Below, piece by piece: positions 35,933-47,498 of a stretch of 64,000 nt of DNA. Where the stretch lies: positions 115,270,731-115,334,730 of the forward strand of contig CAMZMU010000041.1 in NCBI GenBank assembly GCA_947311845.1. The letters are read 5' to 3'. Under the pieces are notes generated by a model, which saw only the letters and a program-made list of their open reading frames with translations, was not told the DNA's origin and did not search any database. A program made the translations under genes and the position numbers. Source of the DNA: Poa pratensis (Eukaryota > Streptophyta > Magnoliopsida > Poales > Poaceae). Position 1 is the stretch's first letter, and the number at the start of each line of letters is the position of its first letter.

Positions 35933-38900
35933 ATGGAGAGCTCCGATGTGACCGCGGGAGCGGCAACGGCGGCGGCGTCGGCGGCGACGGAAGGACAAGA
36001 TCTGGCCATGAGGGGATCGAGCACCGCGGATGCATCTGCATCTCGCGCGGCAGCGCGACAAGTTCTGCGGCCACCCCATTGAAGCAGAGAAGAATGCCCA
36101 GCCCTCCGATGAGGGCGATGCGGCGGAGGCAGAGGAGGAGGGAGAGGAAGCATCATCCCGCAACTGGGCGGCTTCCACCATCACCGACGCGGACCTCACG
36201 CAGCTGCAAAAGAGGGCATCCTCCCACCAAAGGAGAACTGCCACTGGCGGTCAGCGTACGGCCACCCTGCTCCAGATCCCGCCGGCGATGAACGAGTGCT
36301 CCTCGTCTCACATCTCCTTCGCGGTTTGTCTTTGCCTCCGCATCCTTTTTTCCAATCAGTCTTAGACTACTATGGCCTTCAGCCTCATAGCGTAGGCCCC
36401 AATAGTATCTTGTACATAGCTGGCTTTATGGCTTTATTCGAAGGATACCTAGGCATAGAGCCCAGCTTAGAATTCTTCAAGTACTGCTTTACCTGCAAGC
36501 GCCAAACAGAGAAGGAAGAACTGCTTTCCTTAGGAACAGTTAGCATCAACCTTCGTAGAGGCAGAGACTGGTATCCTAAGGCGCCAAAAATAGATTCCAT
36601 TAAAGGCTGGAATAGCTCCTTCTTCTACTGCAAAGACATGGCGCCAGTAGGCAAAGACATAGGACTTCCTCGCTTTTCTCCTTTGCCTGCGGAGCCCCGC
36701 CTCTCTTGGGGCGAAAACCGCTGAAGGTCCTTCCTGACAACCTCCGTCGCATGCAAAGGCGGATTGAGTACTTAACAAAGACTGCTGTGCCCAAACTCAC
36801 GGGCGCAGACACCATCCTATGTTGGTTGTCAAGGCGAATCCAGCCTTTGAAAGATCGCAAAGGCCTCTTGTGCCACTACACGGACCAGAAGAAAGATCCC
36901 CTCCGTGTTAGTGAGAGCGACCTTACGCAAGACGCCCTCGTGTATCGCTTTAAGAGGATTGCCAAGGAAAGGATCCAGCTCACAGAGCAGCGTCCTATGT
37001 ACACAGCCGCCAACCCGGCTCCAAGGTAAGGCATTTACCATTACTGTTTTTACACTTCCACAATGTTTGCCTTACTAACACTACTTTTGATTTCAGCTCG
37101 CCCTTTTGAAGCGGCACCCGAGCCCCAAAGACTCGGAAACGAAAGGCTTCAGGAGCTACTGCAGCAACTTCAGCAGCAGAAAGGCGGAAGCGTGAGAAAG
37201 CCATCCCTGTTAACGCCGAAGTGCTCGACATTGAGGACGATGAAGATGCGGCCTTCAATGCTCCAGTACAGAAGTAAGCCGAACCTCAATTTCTTTAGTA
37301 AGGCGAACAATGTCTATGAATGTTATCTTATTTTGTATGTGATTTGCAGGATCAAACCAACTGCACCTCTCAAGAGGAAGAAAGTAATTTCTTCCAGGCA
37401 AAGGAAAACTGAGCCTTCTCCGGCCATCGCTCCCCCCACTCCCTCCGTTCAACAAGAGACATCCCCAGGCCCATCTGAGATCATCATATAGATTTGGACT
37501 CAGCCGTCTTTCCTGATAAGACGGAAACTGAAAAGTTGGCCAGGGCTGCCGCTGCCGGGAAGGCGGCGGTAATTCAGTCAGAAGAGCCGAACGAGCCCAT
37601 CACTCGTGAAGCTATCCGCAACATGGTGAAGCAAGAGCTTTTGACGACGAGGGGTACATCTTACCCAACATCGCCGCCATGCTTGCCGATGAGAAGGAGC
37701 GTAACGAGCCGCCTCCGAAGCTAAGGCCAGTTGGCCAACATTGACCATCTTGAACCTGGAAGATAATTGTGACGAGCTGTACGTCACAATGAAGAAGAGC
37801 TACAAAGCCTTGAAGGCCATGATGCAGGTAAACATTCCGTCTTTATGTACATACTAGTCCCCGGGCATTACGTTGTGCTTTGACTAAGCCGACGTAATGG
37901 CCTTTCTTTAATGTTGATAAAGACTCAGTCCCCAAGCCCTTGTAGCTATACTTTATTGTCTTTACCTTTGTTACTTACTACTGCCCTTGCCTTAGCAGAG
38001 CAGCGAGCAGCTTACGTGCGATCTGTGGTACTCCCTGAGTAACCAAAGGCAAGTGCTCAAGCAAGCCGTCGCCAAAAATAAGGCGAACGAAGGTAAATGT
38101 TCTTTCACATGCATTGTGTTTAATTCATTTGAAGGCATAAGATGCTCAACACATGCAATGTGTCTTTCACAGCTGTTGTGGCGAAGGCAAAACAGATCGT
38201 CAGCGAGACTGGCGATATAGAAGTTGTGAGGCGGGAAAATGCCGCCTTGTTTAAGCAACTGGAGGAGAACCGAAAGACGGCCGAGGCCAATCTTAAAGCC
38301 GTCCAAGACAGCGCCGCTGAAGGGCAAACAAACTGAAGGCAGAACTTCTGAAACTGCAGCGACAGGCTGAAAAGGATGGGCTCCTAATCCAGAGCTTACA
38401 AGGTCGTCTTGAACGCCAAGCTGATGAGAGCACCGCCATTGACGAGAAACTGCTAAGTAAGCCTCTCTTCTTTTACTTTCGCCTTTCTGTCACTTTTTGC
38501 CTTTGTTCCAACACTTCAGCGCCTTAACTTTTTTCATTCCTCCTTTCCACAGTTCCAGCTGGGTTTGGGGAAAGGCTTACCTCTGAGACGCGCCTGGAGC
38601 TTATCTTGGAGTGTGGCGAAATTGTGTCAGGGCTGTATGCTGCGGGAAGAGACGTTGTCGCCAACATCTTCCCAAAACAGCTGCCCCAAGTGACAAACAC
38701 CAGCAACTTGCTGCCACTTCTTCAGAACTGCGTCCCAGAGGTGGTGGAGCGTCTTCGCTCAGCAGCTAGAGGCGGAGCAAAACTTGCTCTAGGACTTGTT
38801 CGCGGCCACTACCCCGAAGTCAACATGTGGCGCGTTATCAAGTGTTTCCCAGCCAGGACAGAGACGGCAACGAGCTCATCAAAGAAAAGGTCTATGCCTC

Positions 38901-39138
38901 TGTCTCTGGCTTTGCCTCAGCCGTTGCGGAGATGGTAGACTTGGCTATCTTCTTCTCCAAGAAGCCTGTGCCTCCCCGTCCTGACGACGTGTCTGATGAC
39001 GAAGCCGAAGCACCCACCACTGGCAATGGCGATGAGTCAGAAGACGAAGAAGAAGAAGAAGAAGAAGAAGGCGAGTCTGAAGCTACGCTGGATCCATCCA
39101 AGTCCCCTGCGTCTTCGCCTCCTCAGTCCCCTGCATAA
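35933..39138 (+). pseudogene. Antisense additional gene of Gypsy-Z ('putative gypsy type transposon', PF04195-like), multi-exon
   Basis: The N-terminus (MESSDVTAGAATAAASAATE) is followed after a frame change by an acidic linker and then by the PF04195-type domain at about 36290-36720 (VSHLLRGLSLPPHPFF, DYYGLQPHSVGPNSILYIA, FKYCFTCKRQTEKEE). A second domain part runs 36721-37025. Consensus introns follow: GTAAGG at 37026 with acceptor TTTCAG near 37097, and GTAAAT near 38094 with a later acceptor. Coiled-coil exons (ENAALFKQLEENRKTAEANL near 38240) precede a helical C-terminal domain (38580-38930) and an acidic tail of about a dozen Glu (39045-39070), ending at 39138. Frame changes (near 36060, 36720 and 38845) break it. 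The function is unknown. The homologous gene in Gypsy-Y has the same layout. Confidence 0.75.
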
Positions 39139-39698
39139 GATGCAGGAAAAACTTTGCATTAAGCGTGTCATGAAAGATGGCACAAAAGACTTGTTAAGTT
39201 ATGTTTTGTAATGGCAGGAGCCTTTTTATCTGTTGAACATGTTTGTTTTGCAACGCATGCACTTATTTTTAAAAGGCTTGCAAACTATGCTCCTTATCCG
39301 TCTTCAAGTTTTCTGGCTTATATGCTTTAGCCTTTTCGTATGCTGGCAGAACCTAAGCACGGAACACTTCGCTGGCAACAGGGTTAGTAACCAAACTGTT
39401 TAAACACAGAAACGGCGCCGGCTTTTGGTGCGTAAAGCATCTACTAAGACAAGCCAGCATATACGCGATCAGATAAATACCTTAGACGGATGCAATTTTA
39501 ATTTTTGTAAGGCCTTAAGGCAAAAGCATCATGTGAGTAACCACAAGCACGGAGCCAATTCGGGTTAACATTGATATTTTTATCGAAATATATGATCAAA
39601 TGGAAATAAAAGACGGCGAGAACTCATGCATAAAAATAATTGAGGGAACCAAAGACTTTTATTTCATAATCATATATGGTGTGATTACAATAGAATTG
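39139..39698. other. Spacer between antisense gene and pol of Gypsy-Z
   Basis: AT-rich. The two convergent transcription units end on either side of this interval, which may contain both terminators. No gene is recognised. Confidence 0.5.
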
Positions 39699-40679
39699 CT
39701 AAGTGTAAAAAGGACGTAGCTGCTCAATGTTCCAAGGACGTTTCGTCTCCTTGAGCACTGCTTCTTCGTTCCTTTTCCTTTTGCGGCCTCTTTTCTTCTT
39801 CTTCTCGATATCACGGAGGTCCACAAGATAATATGCCCCGTTCTTAAGCGCTTTGCTGATAACGAAGGGTCCTTCCCATATGGGAGATAGTTTGTGCTCC
39901 TTTTGCTGAACAAGGCGAAGCACCAAATCGCCTTCTCGAAACGATCTCCGTCTTACCTTGCGACTGTGGTAACGCCGCATGTTCTGCTGATAAATGGCGG
40001 AGCGCTGAAGCGCTATCTCACGCTCTTCTTCGAGAAGGTCTAAGCCGTCCTGTCGGCTTCTTCTGCGTCTGCTTCGACGTAGGCTGTTACACGAGGCGTG
40101 TCGTGCAGGACATCGGTTGGGAGTACCGCTTCAGCGCCATATATGAGAAAGAAAGGGGTGTAGCCTGTTGCACTGCTTGGAGTTGTGCGTATGCTCCATA
40201 AGACAGCAGGTAATTCTTCTACCCATGCTCCAGCTGCTCTATGCAAAGGCACCTCTAATCTTGGCTTTATTCCCTGTAGAATTATACTGTTGGTTCGCTC
40301 AACTTGGCCATTCGATTGTGGATGAGCCACAGATGCTAAGTCCAACGAATACCAACTTCACCACAGTACTTTGCCAGCTCCCTACGGCGAAGTTTGTCCC
40401 ATTGTCCGTAATGATACTGTGGGGGACGCCAAATCTCGTTATAACCTCAATGACGAACTTCTTGGCTGTTGCCCCATCAAGCTTTTTTATGGGCTTAGCT
40501 TCAACCCACTTGGTGTATTTATCCACCGCAACTAAGAGATGTTTGACGCCGCCTCGCGCAGTCCTGAATGGACCTACCATGTCCAGTCCCCAGACCGCAA
40601 ATGGCCACGTGATTGGAATGGTGCGCAATCCTGGGCTGGCATCTTTGGCTGTCTTGCATACTTTTGGCATCCAACGCAT
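39699..40679 (-). pseudogene. Gypsy-Z integrase core and C-terminal domain
   Basis: On the minus strand the catalytic core shows the first Asp in AVWGLDMVGPF, the second in IITDNGTNFAVG and the Glu in AHPQSNGQVERTN, so the D,D,E triad is present. The core is spread over two frames (40679-40299 and 40345-40040). The C-terminal part at 39980-39699 has the VRRRSFREGDLVLRL and GPFVISKALKNGAYYLVDL pattern of a chromodomain-less plant integrase tail. Integrase joins the cDNA to host DNA in the nucleus. Frame changes near 40320 and 40030 interrupt it. Confidence 0.85.
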
Positions 40680-41473
40680 TTCTTGACGAGTTCTTCTGCG
40701 TCTTGCTTTGCTGTGAGCCAGTAGAATCCATGTCTAAAAGCTTTGGCGACAATTGCTCGGGCAGAGGCATGATGACCGCAACATCCACCATGGATCTCTT
40801 CTAGTATCTCCTGTCCTTCTTCCGGCGAAACGCATCGTTGATATACACCTGTGGTACTCCGCTTGTATAGCTCTCCATTTATTATTGTGTATGCCTTAGC
40901 TCTGCGCACAACTTGCCGCCTTAATACTTCATCCTCTGGCTCTTCCTTGTTAAGGAGGAAATTTATGTAGGGCTGTGTCCAATCTGGCTTCACCAGCATG
41001 ACGGAAACAGACTGCGAAGCCATGGGGTCATCCTCATCTCCGCCTTTAATAGACGGCACGTACAGGTGCTCCAAAAATATATCGGAGGGCACCTTCGATC
41101 TTTTCGAGCCCATTCTGGCTAAGGCGTCCGCTGCTTCATTTTCCTCCCTTTTGATATGCTTGACTTCTAAGCCGATAAAACACCGACCAAACTCGTCTAC
41201 CGTGCGTCGGTATTCAGCCATTGTAGGGCTCTTCGCGTCCCATGCCCCTTCTAATTGTTGAACAACGAGGTCTGAATCGCCATAGCACAAAAGACGGCTA
41301 ATGCCCAAATCCTTTGCGACGTGCAATCCATGCAACAGAGCCTCGTATTCTGCAACATTATTAGTGGCATTGAAGTGTATCTGCAAGACATAGCACATCT
41401 TGTCTCCTTTAGGGTTCTTCAGTACCACGCCAGCTCCCGATCCCTGCAACATTTTGGAGCCGTCAAAGTGCAT
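40574..41473 (-). CDS. Gypsy-Z second RNase H and integrase zinc-binding domain (part of polyprotein)
   Basis: An open frame of 299 codons. The N-terminal 130 residues are an RNase H with all four acidic residues in familiar contexts: MHFDGS (D), NVAEYEALLHG (E), CYGDSDLVVQQ (D) and EAADALARMGS (D). This additional, archaeal-like RNase H downstream of the canonical one marks the Tat lineage. After a linker come residues resembling the integrase HHCC zinc domain: CGHHASARAIVAKAFRHGF, then CVGCQKYA. The frame then leaves phase near 40600. It is part of pol, not an independent protein; the ATG at 41473 is simply the first methionine of the open segment. Confidence 0.85.
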   Translation of the reverse strand: MHFDGSKMLQGSGAGVVLKNPKGDKMCYVLQIHFNATNNVAEYEALLHGLHVAKDLGISRLLCYGDSDLVVQQLEGAWDAKSPTMAEYRRTVDEFGRCFIGLEVKHIKREENEAADALARMGSKRSKVPSDIFLEHLYVPSIKGGDEDDPMASQSVSVMLVKPDWTQPYINFLLNKEEPEDEVLRRQVVRRAKAYTIINGELYKRSTTGVYQRCVSPEEGQEILEEIHGGCCGHHASARAIVAKAFRHGFYWLTAKQDAEELVKKCVGCQKYARQPKMPAQDCAPFQSRGHLRSGDWTW

Positions 41474-41856
41474 AACCCAATATTCTCGTCAGGGAGGGGA
41501 AGTTCATCCATTGCTTCTGTCCAGTCTGCGATGAAATCAGCTAAAGACTGGGATTTGATGGCTGTACGTGGCTTGTACTGGATGTCGAAGGCTGCCAATT
41601 CAATTCCCCACTTAGCCACACGTCCAGTGGCATCGGTGTTGTTTATAATGTCACCCAATGGCGCCTTACTGACTACCGTGATTGGGTGCTCTTGGAAATA
41701 ATGGCGTAATTTTCTGGCTGCGAAGAAAACTCCATAAGCCAGCTTCTGATAGTGAGGGTATCGTTGTTTGGATTCGGAGAAGACTTCGCTGATATAATAT
41801 ACCGGCCTTTGTTCCGGTAGCTCCTTGCCCTCTTCCTTTCGCTCAACAACAACCAC
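41419..41856 (-). pseudogene. Gypsy-Z canonical RNase H region
   Basis: The minus frame starts at VVVERKEEGKELPEQRPVYY and continues with SESKQRYPHYQKLAYGVFFA and FQEHPITVVSKAPLGDI, ending with SLADFIADW. This is the Ty3-type RNase H/connection region after reverse transcriptase. It is separated from reverse transcriptase by frame changes in 41860-42010, and runs out of frame into the next domain near 41470. Confidence 0.8.
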
Positions 41857-42007
41857 TGCACTAATAACTAGTTGGTAGCCGCCATGTAAAGTAGCATCGG
41901 CTCTTGTGGTAGAGGAGACGCTAATATTGGTGCTGAAACTAAGGCGTCTTTTAACTGTGCTAAGGCTGCATCTGCCTCTTCAGTCCAGACGAACGTCTTA
42001 GTTTTCT

Positions 42008-42847
42008 TCAACAACCTGTATAGGGGTAAAGCTTTATCCCCAGCCTACTAATAAATCGGCTTACAGCTGCTGCAGATCCTGTGAGCCTTTGGACATCTTT
42101 AAGACAAGTAGGCTTTTTGATGTCCATGATAGCTCGAATCTTTTCTGGGTTAACCTCAAGACCTCTTTCTGAAACAATGAAGCCTAAAAGTTTTCCTGCT
42201 GGGACGCCAAAAAAGCATTTTCCCGGATTTAGCTTCATGTTATATTTTCTTAAGTTATCAAAGGTTTCTTGAAGGTCAACGATGAGATCGCCGCGTTTTC
42301 GCGACATAACGGCAATGTCATCGACATAAGCGTGAACATTGCGGCCTATTTGATCGTGTAGGCAACGTTGTATGCACCGTTGGTACGTTGAGCCAGCGTT
42401 TTTAAGCCCGAAAGGCATAGTTATGTAGCAAAACGTTCCGAAAGGTGTGATGAAGGAAGTCTTAATTTGATCAGACTCCTTCATCTTAATTTGGTGGTAG
42501 CCAGAGTAAGCGTCCAAAAAGCATAGTAATTCAGAACCTGATACAGCATCTACGACCTGATCAATTCGCGGCAATGCGAAGGGGTCTTTAGGACAGGCTT
42601 TGTTTAAGCCGGTGAAATCTATGCACATGCGCAAGTCTTTCACGTCCTTCTTAGGTACTAATACAGGATTTGCTAGCCAATCTGTGTGGATAACCTCTCT
42701 AATGAAATTAGCGGCACTAAGCCGAGCTACCTCTTTTCCTATTGCTTTCTTCTCTGGACCGAAGCGACGAAGACCTTGTTTTACTGGCTTGGCACCTTTG
42801 GCGACATTAAGGCTGTGCTCGGCAAGTTCCCGGGGTACTCCTGGCAT
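42008..42847 (-). pseudogene. Gypsy-Z reverse transcriptase
   Basis: 279 open codons with the Ty3/gypsy reverse transcriptase signatures in order: VPKKDVKDLRMCIDFTGLNK, LCFLDAYSGYHQI (first catalytic Asp), TMPFGLKNAG, and HAYVDDIAV containing the YVDD box. The enzyme copies element RNA to cDNA in the particle. The frame ends prematurely after SRFISRLG, where a run of four Gs stands in place of five expected from the homologous element; this one-base loss puts the thumb/connection in another frame. The real polyprotein would start far upstream, and the ATG at 42847 is internal. Confidence 0.88.
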
Positions 42848-42910
42848 GTCTGATGGTGACCATGCAAAAATATCCCGTTGCTCACGGAGGAACTTGACGA
42901 GCGCGCCTTC

Positions 42911-43633
42911 CTATGCGTCACTGAGGTCCGGCCTATGTTCGTCGTCTTGCTTGCATCGCGTTGTCCAGCACGATCTTCTTCGAGTTTGAGCTGGCCTTGA
43001 AAGTGACATCCGAGGCGCAAGGAGGCTTTTACCATCCGGCATTTCATTGGTGTTAACTTCTTTCTTGTACTGCTCCAGCTCTTCCTTGCTGATGACTGCT
43101 TCTGCTAAGACGGCGTTTCCTGCTTCGCATTCCTTCGCCTTCTTGAAGTCGCCATTGACCGTGATGACGCCGTTTGGTCCAGGTATTTTGAGCTTGCTGT
43201 AGATGTAACACGGGCGTGCCATGAATTTGGCAAAGGCTGGGCGGCCAAAGATTGCGTGATACGCACTTTTGAATTCCACCACCTCAAAGGCAACTTCCTC
43301 AGTCCTATAGTTTGTTTCGTCACCGAAGGTGACGTCTAAGACGATTGTTCCCATAGAACTGGCCTGCCTGCCTGGCACTATGCCGTGAAACTTGACTGTG
43401 CTATGTTTTAGCTGTGTCTCAGAAAGGCGCATGCGCTTTAAGGTTTCAAGATAGAGGATGTTGATGCTACTCCCTCCATCCATAAGCACCTTAGAAAGCC
43501 TGCATTGCTGCACAATTGGGTTTACAACGAGCGCGTAATTCCCTGGGTTCTGTGGAATATGATCAGGATGATCGTTGCGGTCCCATGTAATGGGGTGCTC
43601 GGACCAGTTGAGATACTGGGGAACCGCTGGCAT
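42911..43633 (-). pseudogene. Gypsy-Z aspartic protease region
   Basis: The minus frame contains the active-site motif VLMDGGSSINILYLE (Asp-Gly-Gly-Ser, the form common in this lineage in place of DTG or DSG). It continues with KFHGIVPGRQASSMGTI and FGRPAFAKFMARPCYIY, the conserved region between protease and reverse transcriptase. The protease cuts Gag-Pol. The frame is lost near 43000, upstream of reverse transcriptase. Confidence 0.82.
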
Positions 43634-43639
43634 AGTGGC

Positions 43640-46426
43640 ATTGAGTTCCCTCCAGGCTGCCTTTTCCTTTTTGGCCGAAGGAGTGGCAAGGAAGTGACAA
43701 GGCTTGTTTCGACCCTTGGAAACTTGTTGCTCCTCTTGTGCTTTGGCTCCTGATCTTCCGGCTCCGAAGCACTTTCCTCGTTGTCCTTCTGCTCTTTCTT
43801 GTCTTTACGGTTCTTGCGCTTGAACTGTTTTGCCTTGAAGCCAGCGTCGGATCCTTCTTGATATCATCGTTAAGGCGGCACTGCCTGTTGGTATGGGTGC
43901 ATTTGCCAAGCTTGCTATGATGGGCACAAGGTTCATCTTTGATGTCGTCATAGGTGATTTTAATGGGTCTTGACCCTTGACTGTCATCGCTCTTCTTCTG
44001 CCATCTGCTAGCCCCGCTCTGGCCACCCTTCTTATTGGCAAAGGCTACCTCCTTTGATGGTCCTGGCGCATCGTTGGCTTCCTTCTTTTTCCGGCTTTGA
44101 TTGTTGTTTCGCTTTTCCGGGTTAACAGCTATGTCCATGCGCAGATCGCCGTCGTCAGCTCGAGCGTCGTCTTCTGCTGCAGCGTAATTGTTCGCGCTGT
44201 CTAAGAGCTCGCCGAGGTGTTTGATGTTTTGGCTGGCCAACATATATCTCATCATGTTGCCTTTCTTCAGGCTGTTCATAAAAGCATGTATGGCCTGGAT
44301 CTCAGAAACGTCTTCGCATGCATTCTTTGTCTCTGTCCATCGAGCTATGAAAGCTCTGCTTGACTCCCCCTCCACTTGAGCGCACTTTAGTAGATCTGAG
44401 TAAGCCTTTGGACGTTTGTATGTGCATGAGAAGTGTTGCATGAATGTTTTCTGCATGTCTTGCCAATTGTGGATACTCTTTTCTGGCAAAGTGTCGATCC
44501 ACAACCGGGCTGTTCCCTCCAACATGAGTGGAAGAAAACGTACAGCTGCATTGTAATCACCGTCATTAATACCAACGGCGTGGATGTAATCAGGCAGCCA
44601 TATGTCCGGTTTGTCAATGCCATTGTACTTGTCCACAATTTTCTTGACATTGCCTAGCGAGGATGGGAGTTGCACCTTGCGAATCGCCGGTCCAAAGCAC
44701 ACAGGGCCCAGGTAAGACTCCTCTTTGGCCGCTTTAATCTCATCGAGACGGATGCGGGCGTCTGAGATATGAGTGTTTTCCCTGGCTGGCCCTTTGTTGG
44801 ATTGGCTACGCCTTGGCTCCTCCTGACGGCTTTGGCGATGAGGGGAGCGGGAGCGAGATCGCCTTTGAGGCGGATCTCTGTTGCCCCTATTTCCTTCGTC
44901 TCTTGCCCGTGCTGCGGGCGGAGGTGGCATGTTAAGCCGGTCACTCCCACGCCGTGCGTCCTTCCCCTTGTCTTGATCTCTTTCACGGCGAGGCGGATCA
45001 TTCTTCTTATGGCGTGTGTTATCCTTTTGCCGGTGGTCGTCCTTGCCTTTGTCACTATGGCGATTGGACCCAGTCTTTGACTCATCCCTGTGTTTGTCAG
45101 GAACTTTGTCCTTCCTAGGTTCTTACCCTTATTGCCATGGCTACTGGAACCAGCTGGTTCCTCTGGATCTCCACCGCCGGCAACGGCTGTCTTGCAAAGA
45201 CGCGTATCGTCCGCCAGTTTTGAGTTTGAGTCCGCCTTAGCCTGCTGCTCTACCGCCTTTTCGATGAGCATTTTAGAATAATGGTGGCGCTCTTCAATTG
45301 GGACTGCTTCGTCTCCCATGATTTCCCTGGCCGCCTCTAGGTTTTTGGCCGGGGTGGAGAAGAATATGACTCCATCAGGGTTAACTCTGAAAGAGTATTT
45401 CTGCCAAGGCTTTAAAGGCTTTTGGGCAGAAGTCTTCTCGAAGTTTCCCTGCAGATCCCGATGCAGAAGAGGGTCACGTATACTTCGTATTTTGCGGAAT
45501 TTCTCAACATCGCGCTCACGCTGGTACTCTTCCTCTTCTAGAGCCTTTCCAACTAGGATTAACTCTTTTTCCTTGTTCAGGAGGGACAACTTATACTTGA
45601 TGTTGACTTCAGTCTCAGCCAGGAGCGCTTTCCGTCTTTCCTCAAGTTCAACCGCGGTTGGATTTGGTCCCAAAGGTGTTTTGAGGAGCTCCAATGCGCG
45701 CATGTGTTCCTCCTTTGACCGCTCCAGGTCTTCTTCAATAGGCGTAGCCGGGGGAGGCCTTTTAGGGTCCAGCACATCCTCTGGCTTTTCCGCCTTGTCA
45801 CCAATGTGTTTGATGCTAGAGGAAACTTCAGCCTCGTCTGGCTTAGCCGCGGCCGCACCATCCTTAGCTATCTGTGCCGGGAAAGTCATTAAGACTTCGT
45901 TTGGATCGGATGAGCCATAGCCTCGCGCGGCAACCTGTGCTGCAAAGTCTTCCTCCTTATGCTCATCGAGATCTGAATCTTCCGCCATTGGAGCGGTGCC
46001 ATCAGATCCGGCTTCTGAGTCTGCTCCTGTCTGTAAGGCAGGTAATATTGACTCAGGGTCAGATTCGGCCGGCTTAGGGCCAGATGCGTCAATGACACCG
46101 ACAAAGCGAGAGGCGGGCTCCATAAGCTCATAAGAGCTGGAGTCAGAATCGCTTTGGGTATCAGAGTCACTCAGATCGCGATAGACAAAGGCCTGATCCG
46201 ATCTGTGTTGTTGCTCGATTGCATAATCGATGGGGTGGTGGGTGGGCCAAAAGGCGGCGGATCCCCTGGGGAATCCATACGCCTCAGCCGTAAAACCCAT
46301 GAAGATGTTGATGGTGCCGAAGGGGACGACGAAGCTTGACACCAGTGCGTCGTTTGCTGGGACGTAGGACCCGTCGTCTTCGATGCACCCAAAGTTGTTG
46401 ATGATGCGGGCGCGACCAACTGCCAT
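43640..46426 (-). pseudogene. Gypsy-Z Gag, in two frames
   Basis: The ATG at 46426 is chosen because it follows the primer site by about 57 bp; the frame extends further upstream, but into the LTR. The first part (46426 to about 44930) is acidic (DSDTQSDSDSS) and has a long charged segment with KALLAETEVNIKYKLSLLNK, probably helical. A second frame (44930-43563) carries a basic RSRSRSPHR stretch and the retrotransposon Gag domain (LEGTARLWIDTLPEKSIHNW), then a C/H cluster CAHHSKLGKCTHTNRQC that may bind zinc. The two frames overlap at 44654-44930, so one indel, or less likely programmed frameshifting, joins them. Gag forms the particle and binds the RNA. Confidence 0.8.
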
Positions 46427-46482
46427 AGTCTTGCCGATCTCGCCCAATGCTCCCGCCTGAAACAAAACTCCCGACGCCTTGG

Positions 46483-46502
46483 GCCCCACGGTGGGCGCCA
46501 AC
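46483..46502 (-). other. Primer-binding site of Gypsy-Z
   Basis: The minus strand reads GTTGGCGCCCACCGTGGGGC immediately after the 5' LTR. The same 20 bases stand at the equivalent place in Gypsy-Y. The TGGCGCC core resembles the 3' end complement of tRNA-Asp, but the tRNA cannot be confirmed by eye. Confidence 0.8.
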
Positions 46503-47007
46503 TGTCGAGGTATTGGTAACGCGGAACTACTATATGGATTCATACGTACCGTAGAGGAGGTGGGGAAGAACGTAGAGGGTTCCAGTGACGGGATTGCACA
46601 CACGATCTTACCCAGCTTCGGATCTCACGACGGTGGCGAGATCCTACGTGCTGCTATAATTCACTCAAGGAGAATATGTGTACAGGTTACAATGAGATTG
46701 TATGCGTGCCCTAAGGCTGCTGGAAGGCTGGCTTATAAAGGCGCCAAGCCTTCCCCTACAAGGAAAGCCTTAACCGACCTAGATCACGAGTCCTAGACTA
46801 ACACGGTAACAAACCCTAACTTGCTCCCTAAGGCGAACGCAGCCAGGCCTTCGTCTTGGACTTCACTAAGCCAGCCCAGAGCTTATCCTTGCGCCTAAGC
46901 CCATGAGGCCTTCTCCATTAAGCCCTCCGGCTTTATCTGATGGGCCTCCTTGGTGGGCCAGGTTTTATCCACCGTGGCAGGTATACCCGTTCGGCATAAC
47001 CTCCATA
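46503..47007 (-). repeat. 5' LTR of Gypsy-Z
   Basis: 505 bp, identical to 34928-35432 except for about two positions (near 46723 and at 47006). The TATA-like CTTTATAA on the minus strand recurs near 46733-46740. Confidence 0.93.
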
Positions 47008-47498
47008 GACCCATCAGGAATGTTATGGATGAGGCTCTCACCGGATGCGCCTTCCATGGGTACCCGGTGGAGAGACAATATGTTAAAGAAGGAAAGCTGG
47101 TATTCGGCCACAAAACAGATTTCAAATCCGTCACGCAGCCGGAAAGCAGTAAGCTGGACGCCTTCTACGTCTTAATGCTCATCCGGGAGTATGTAAGGGA
47201 TATGCAGCAACTACAGTTGCCAGGGCAACTCCGCACATGGTGCCTGAAGAACATGACGGAAGCCACTGATTCGCATCACAGACTTGAATTCGTTCGCATC
47301 CAGCATACGATTGCGACAACAATCAACGGCGATGTTCTCCGTAAGGAGGGGCTATTCTACTACGGTTCTCCGCCAGCTAACGCCGACGTTGAAAGACGCT
47401 CAGAAGATCAGGGTGACTACAGGCCATTCAACACTCTAAATGGCACGGACCCTTTCCCGCCGTTGCCAAAAAAGAAAGCGAGCAAGAAGAAGCAGTGA

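Larger units (their letters stand above)
34928..47007 (-). mobile_element. Gypsy-Z: Ty3/gypsy, Tat-lineage LTR retrotransposon, complete ends
   Basis: Two 505 bp LTRs (34928-35432 and 46503-47007) are flanked by GACCC on both sides (34923-34927, 47008-47012). By eye they differ at only two bases, one being the terminal CA changed to TA at 47006-47007. On the minus strand the order is primer site, gag, protease, reverse transcriptase, RNase H, a second RNase H, integrase, so reverse transcriptase precedes integrase (Ty3/gypsy). The second RNase H is a Tat-lineage hallmark. A separate gene on the opposite strand (35933-39138) lies between pol and the 3' LTR. The host is the second gene of CACTA-2. 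Confidence 0.93.
33200..47498 (+). pseudogene. Second CACTA gene (Ulp1-like C-terminal domain), split by Gypsy-Z
   Basis: The pieces are: ATG at 33200 to an in-frame TAA at 33533-33535; continuing to about 33745 in the same frame; 33745-34353 in a second frame; 34350-34741 in a third; an intron from GTAAGT at 34745 to TTTGCAG near 34830; a last exon from 34831 that is cut at 34927 and resumes at 47013, ending at 47498. The N-terminus is acidic (MADNDEADGSRPH), then comes a basic KRQRKERR stretch. The C-terminal exon has the IYLDS-type strand of the Ulp1/C48 peptidase-like domain common in the second gene of grass CACTA elements. The usual catalytic histidine before that strand reads as tyrosine (NKYCVLIVAF), so protease activity is doubtful. 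Its role in transposition is not established. The frame is continuous across the insertion when the duplicated GACCC is counted once. Confidence 0.78.

Noticed and set aside
44654..44930. Programmed frameshift between the two Gypsy-Z Gag frames
   Set aside because: The overlap is long and no slippery site with structure is evident; other frames in the same element are broken in the same way, so an indel is simpler.
46427..46603. N-terminal extension of Gypsy-Z Gag
   Set aside because: This part of the open frame lies inside the LTR and across the primer site, so the ATG at 46426 is preferred.
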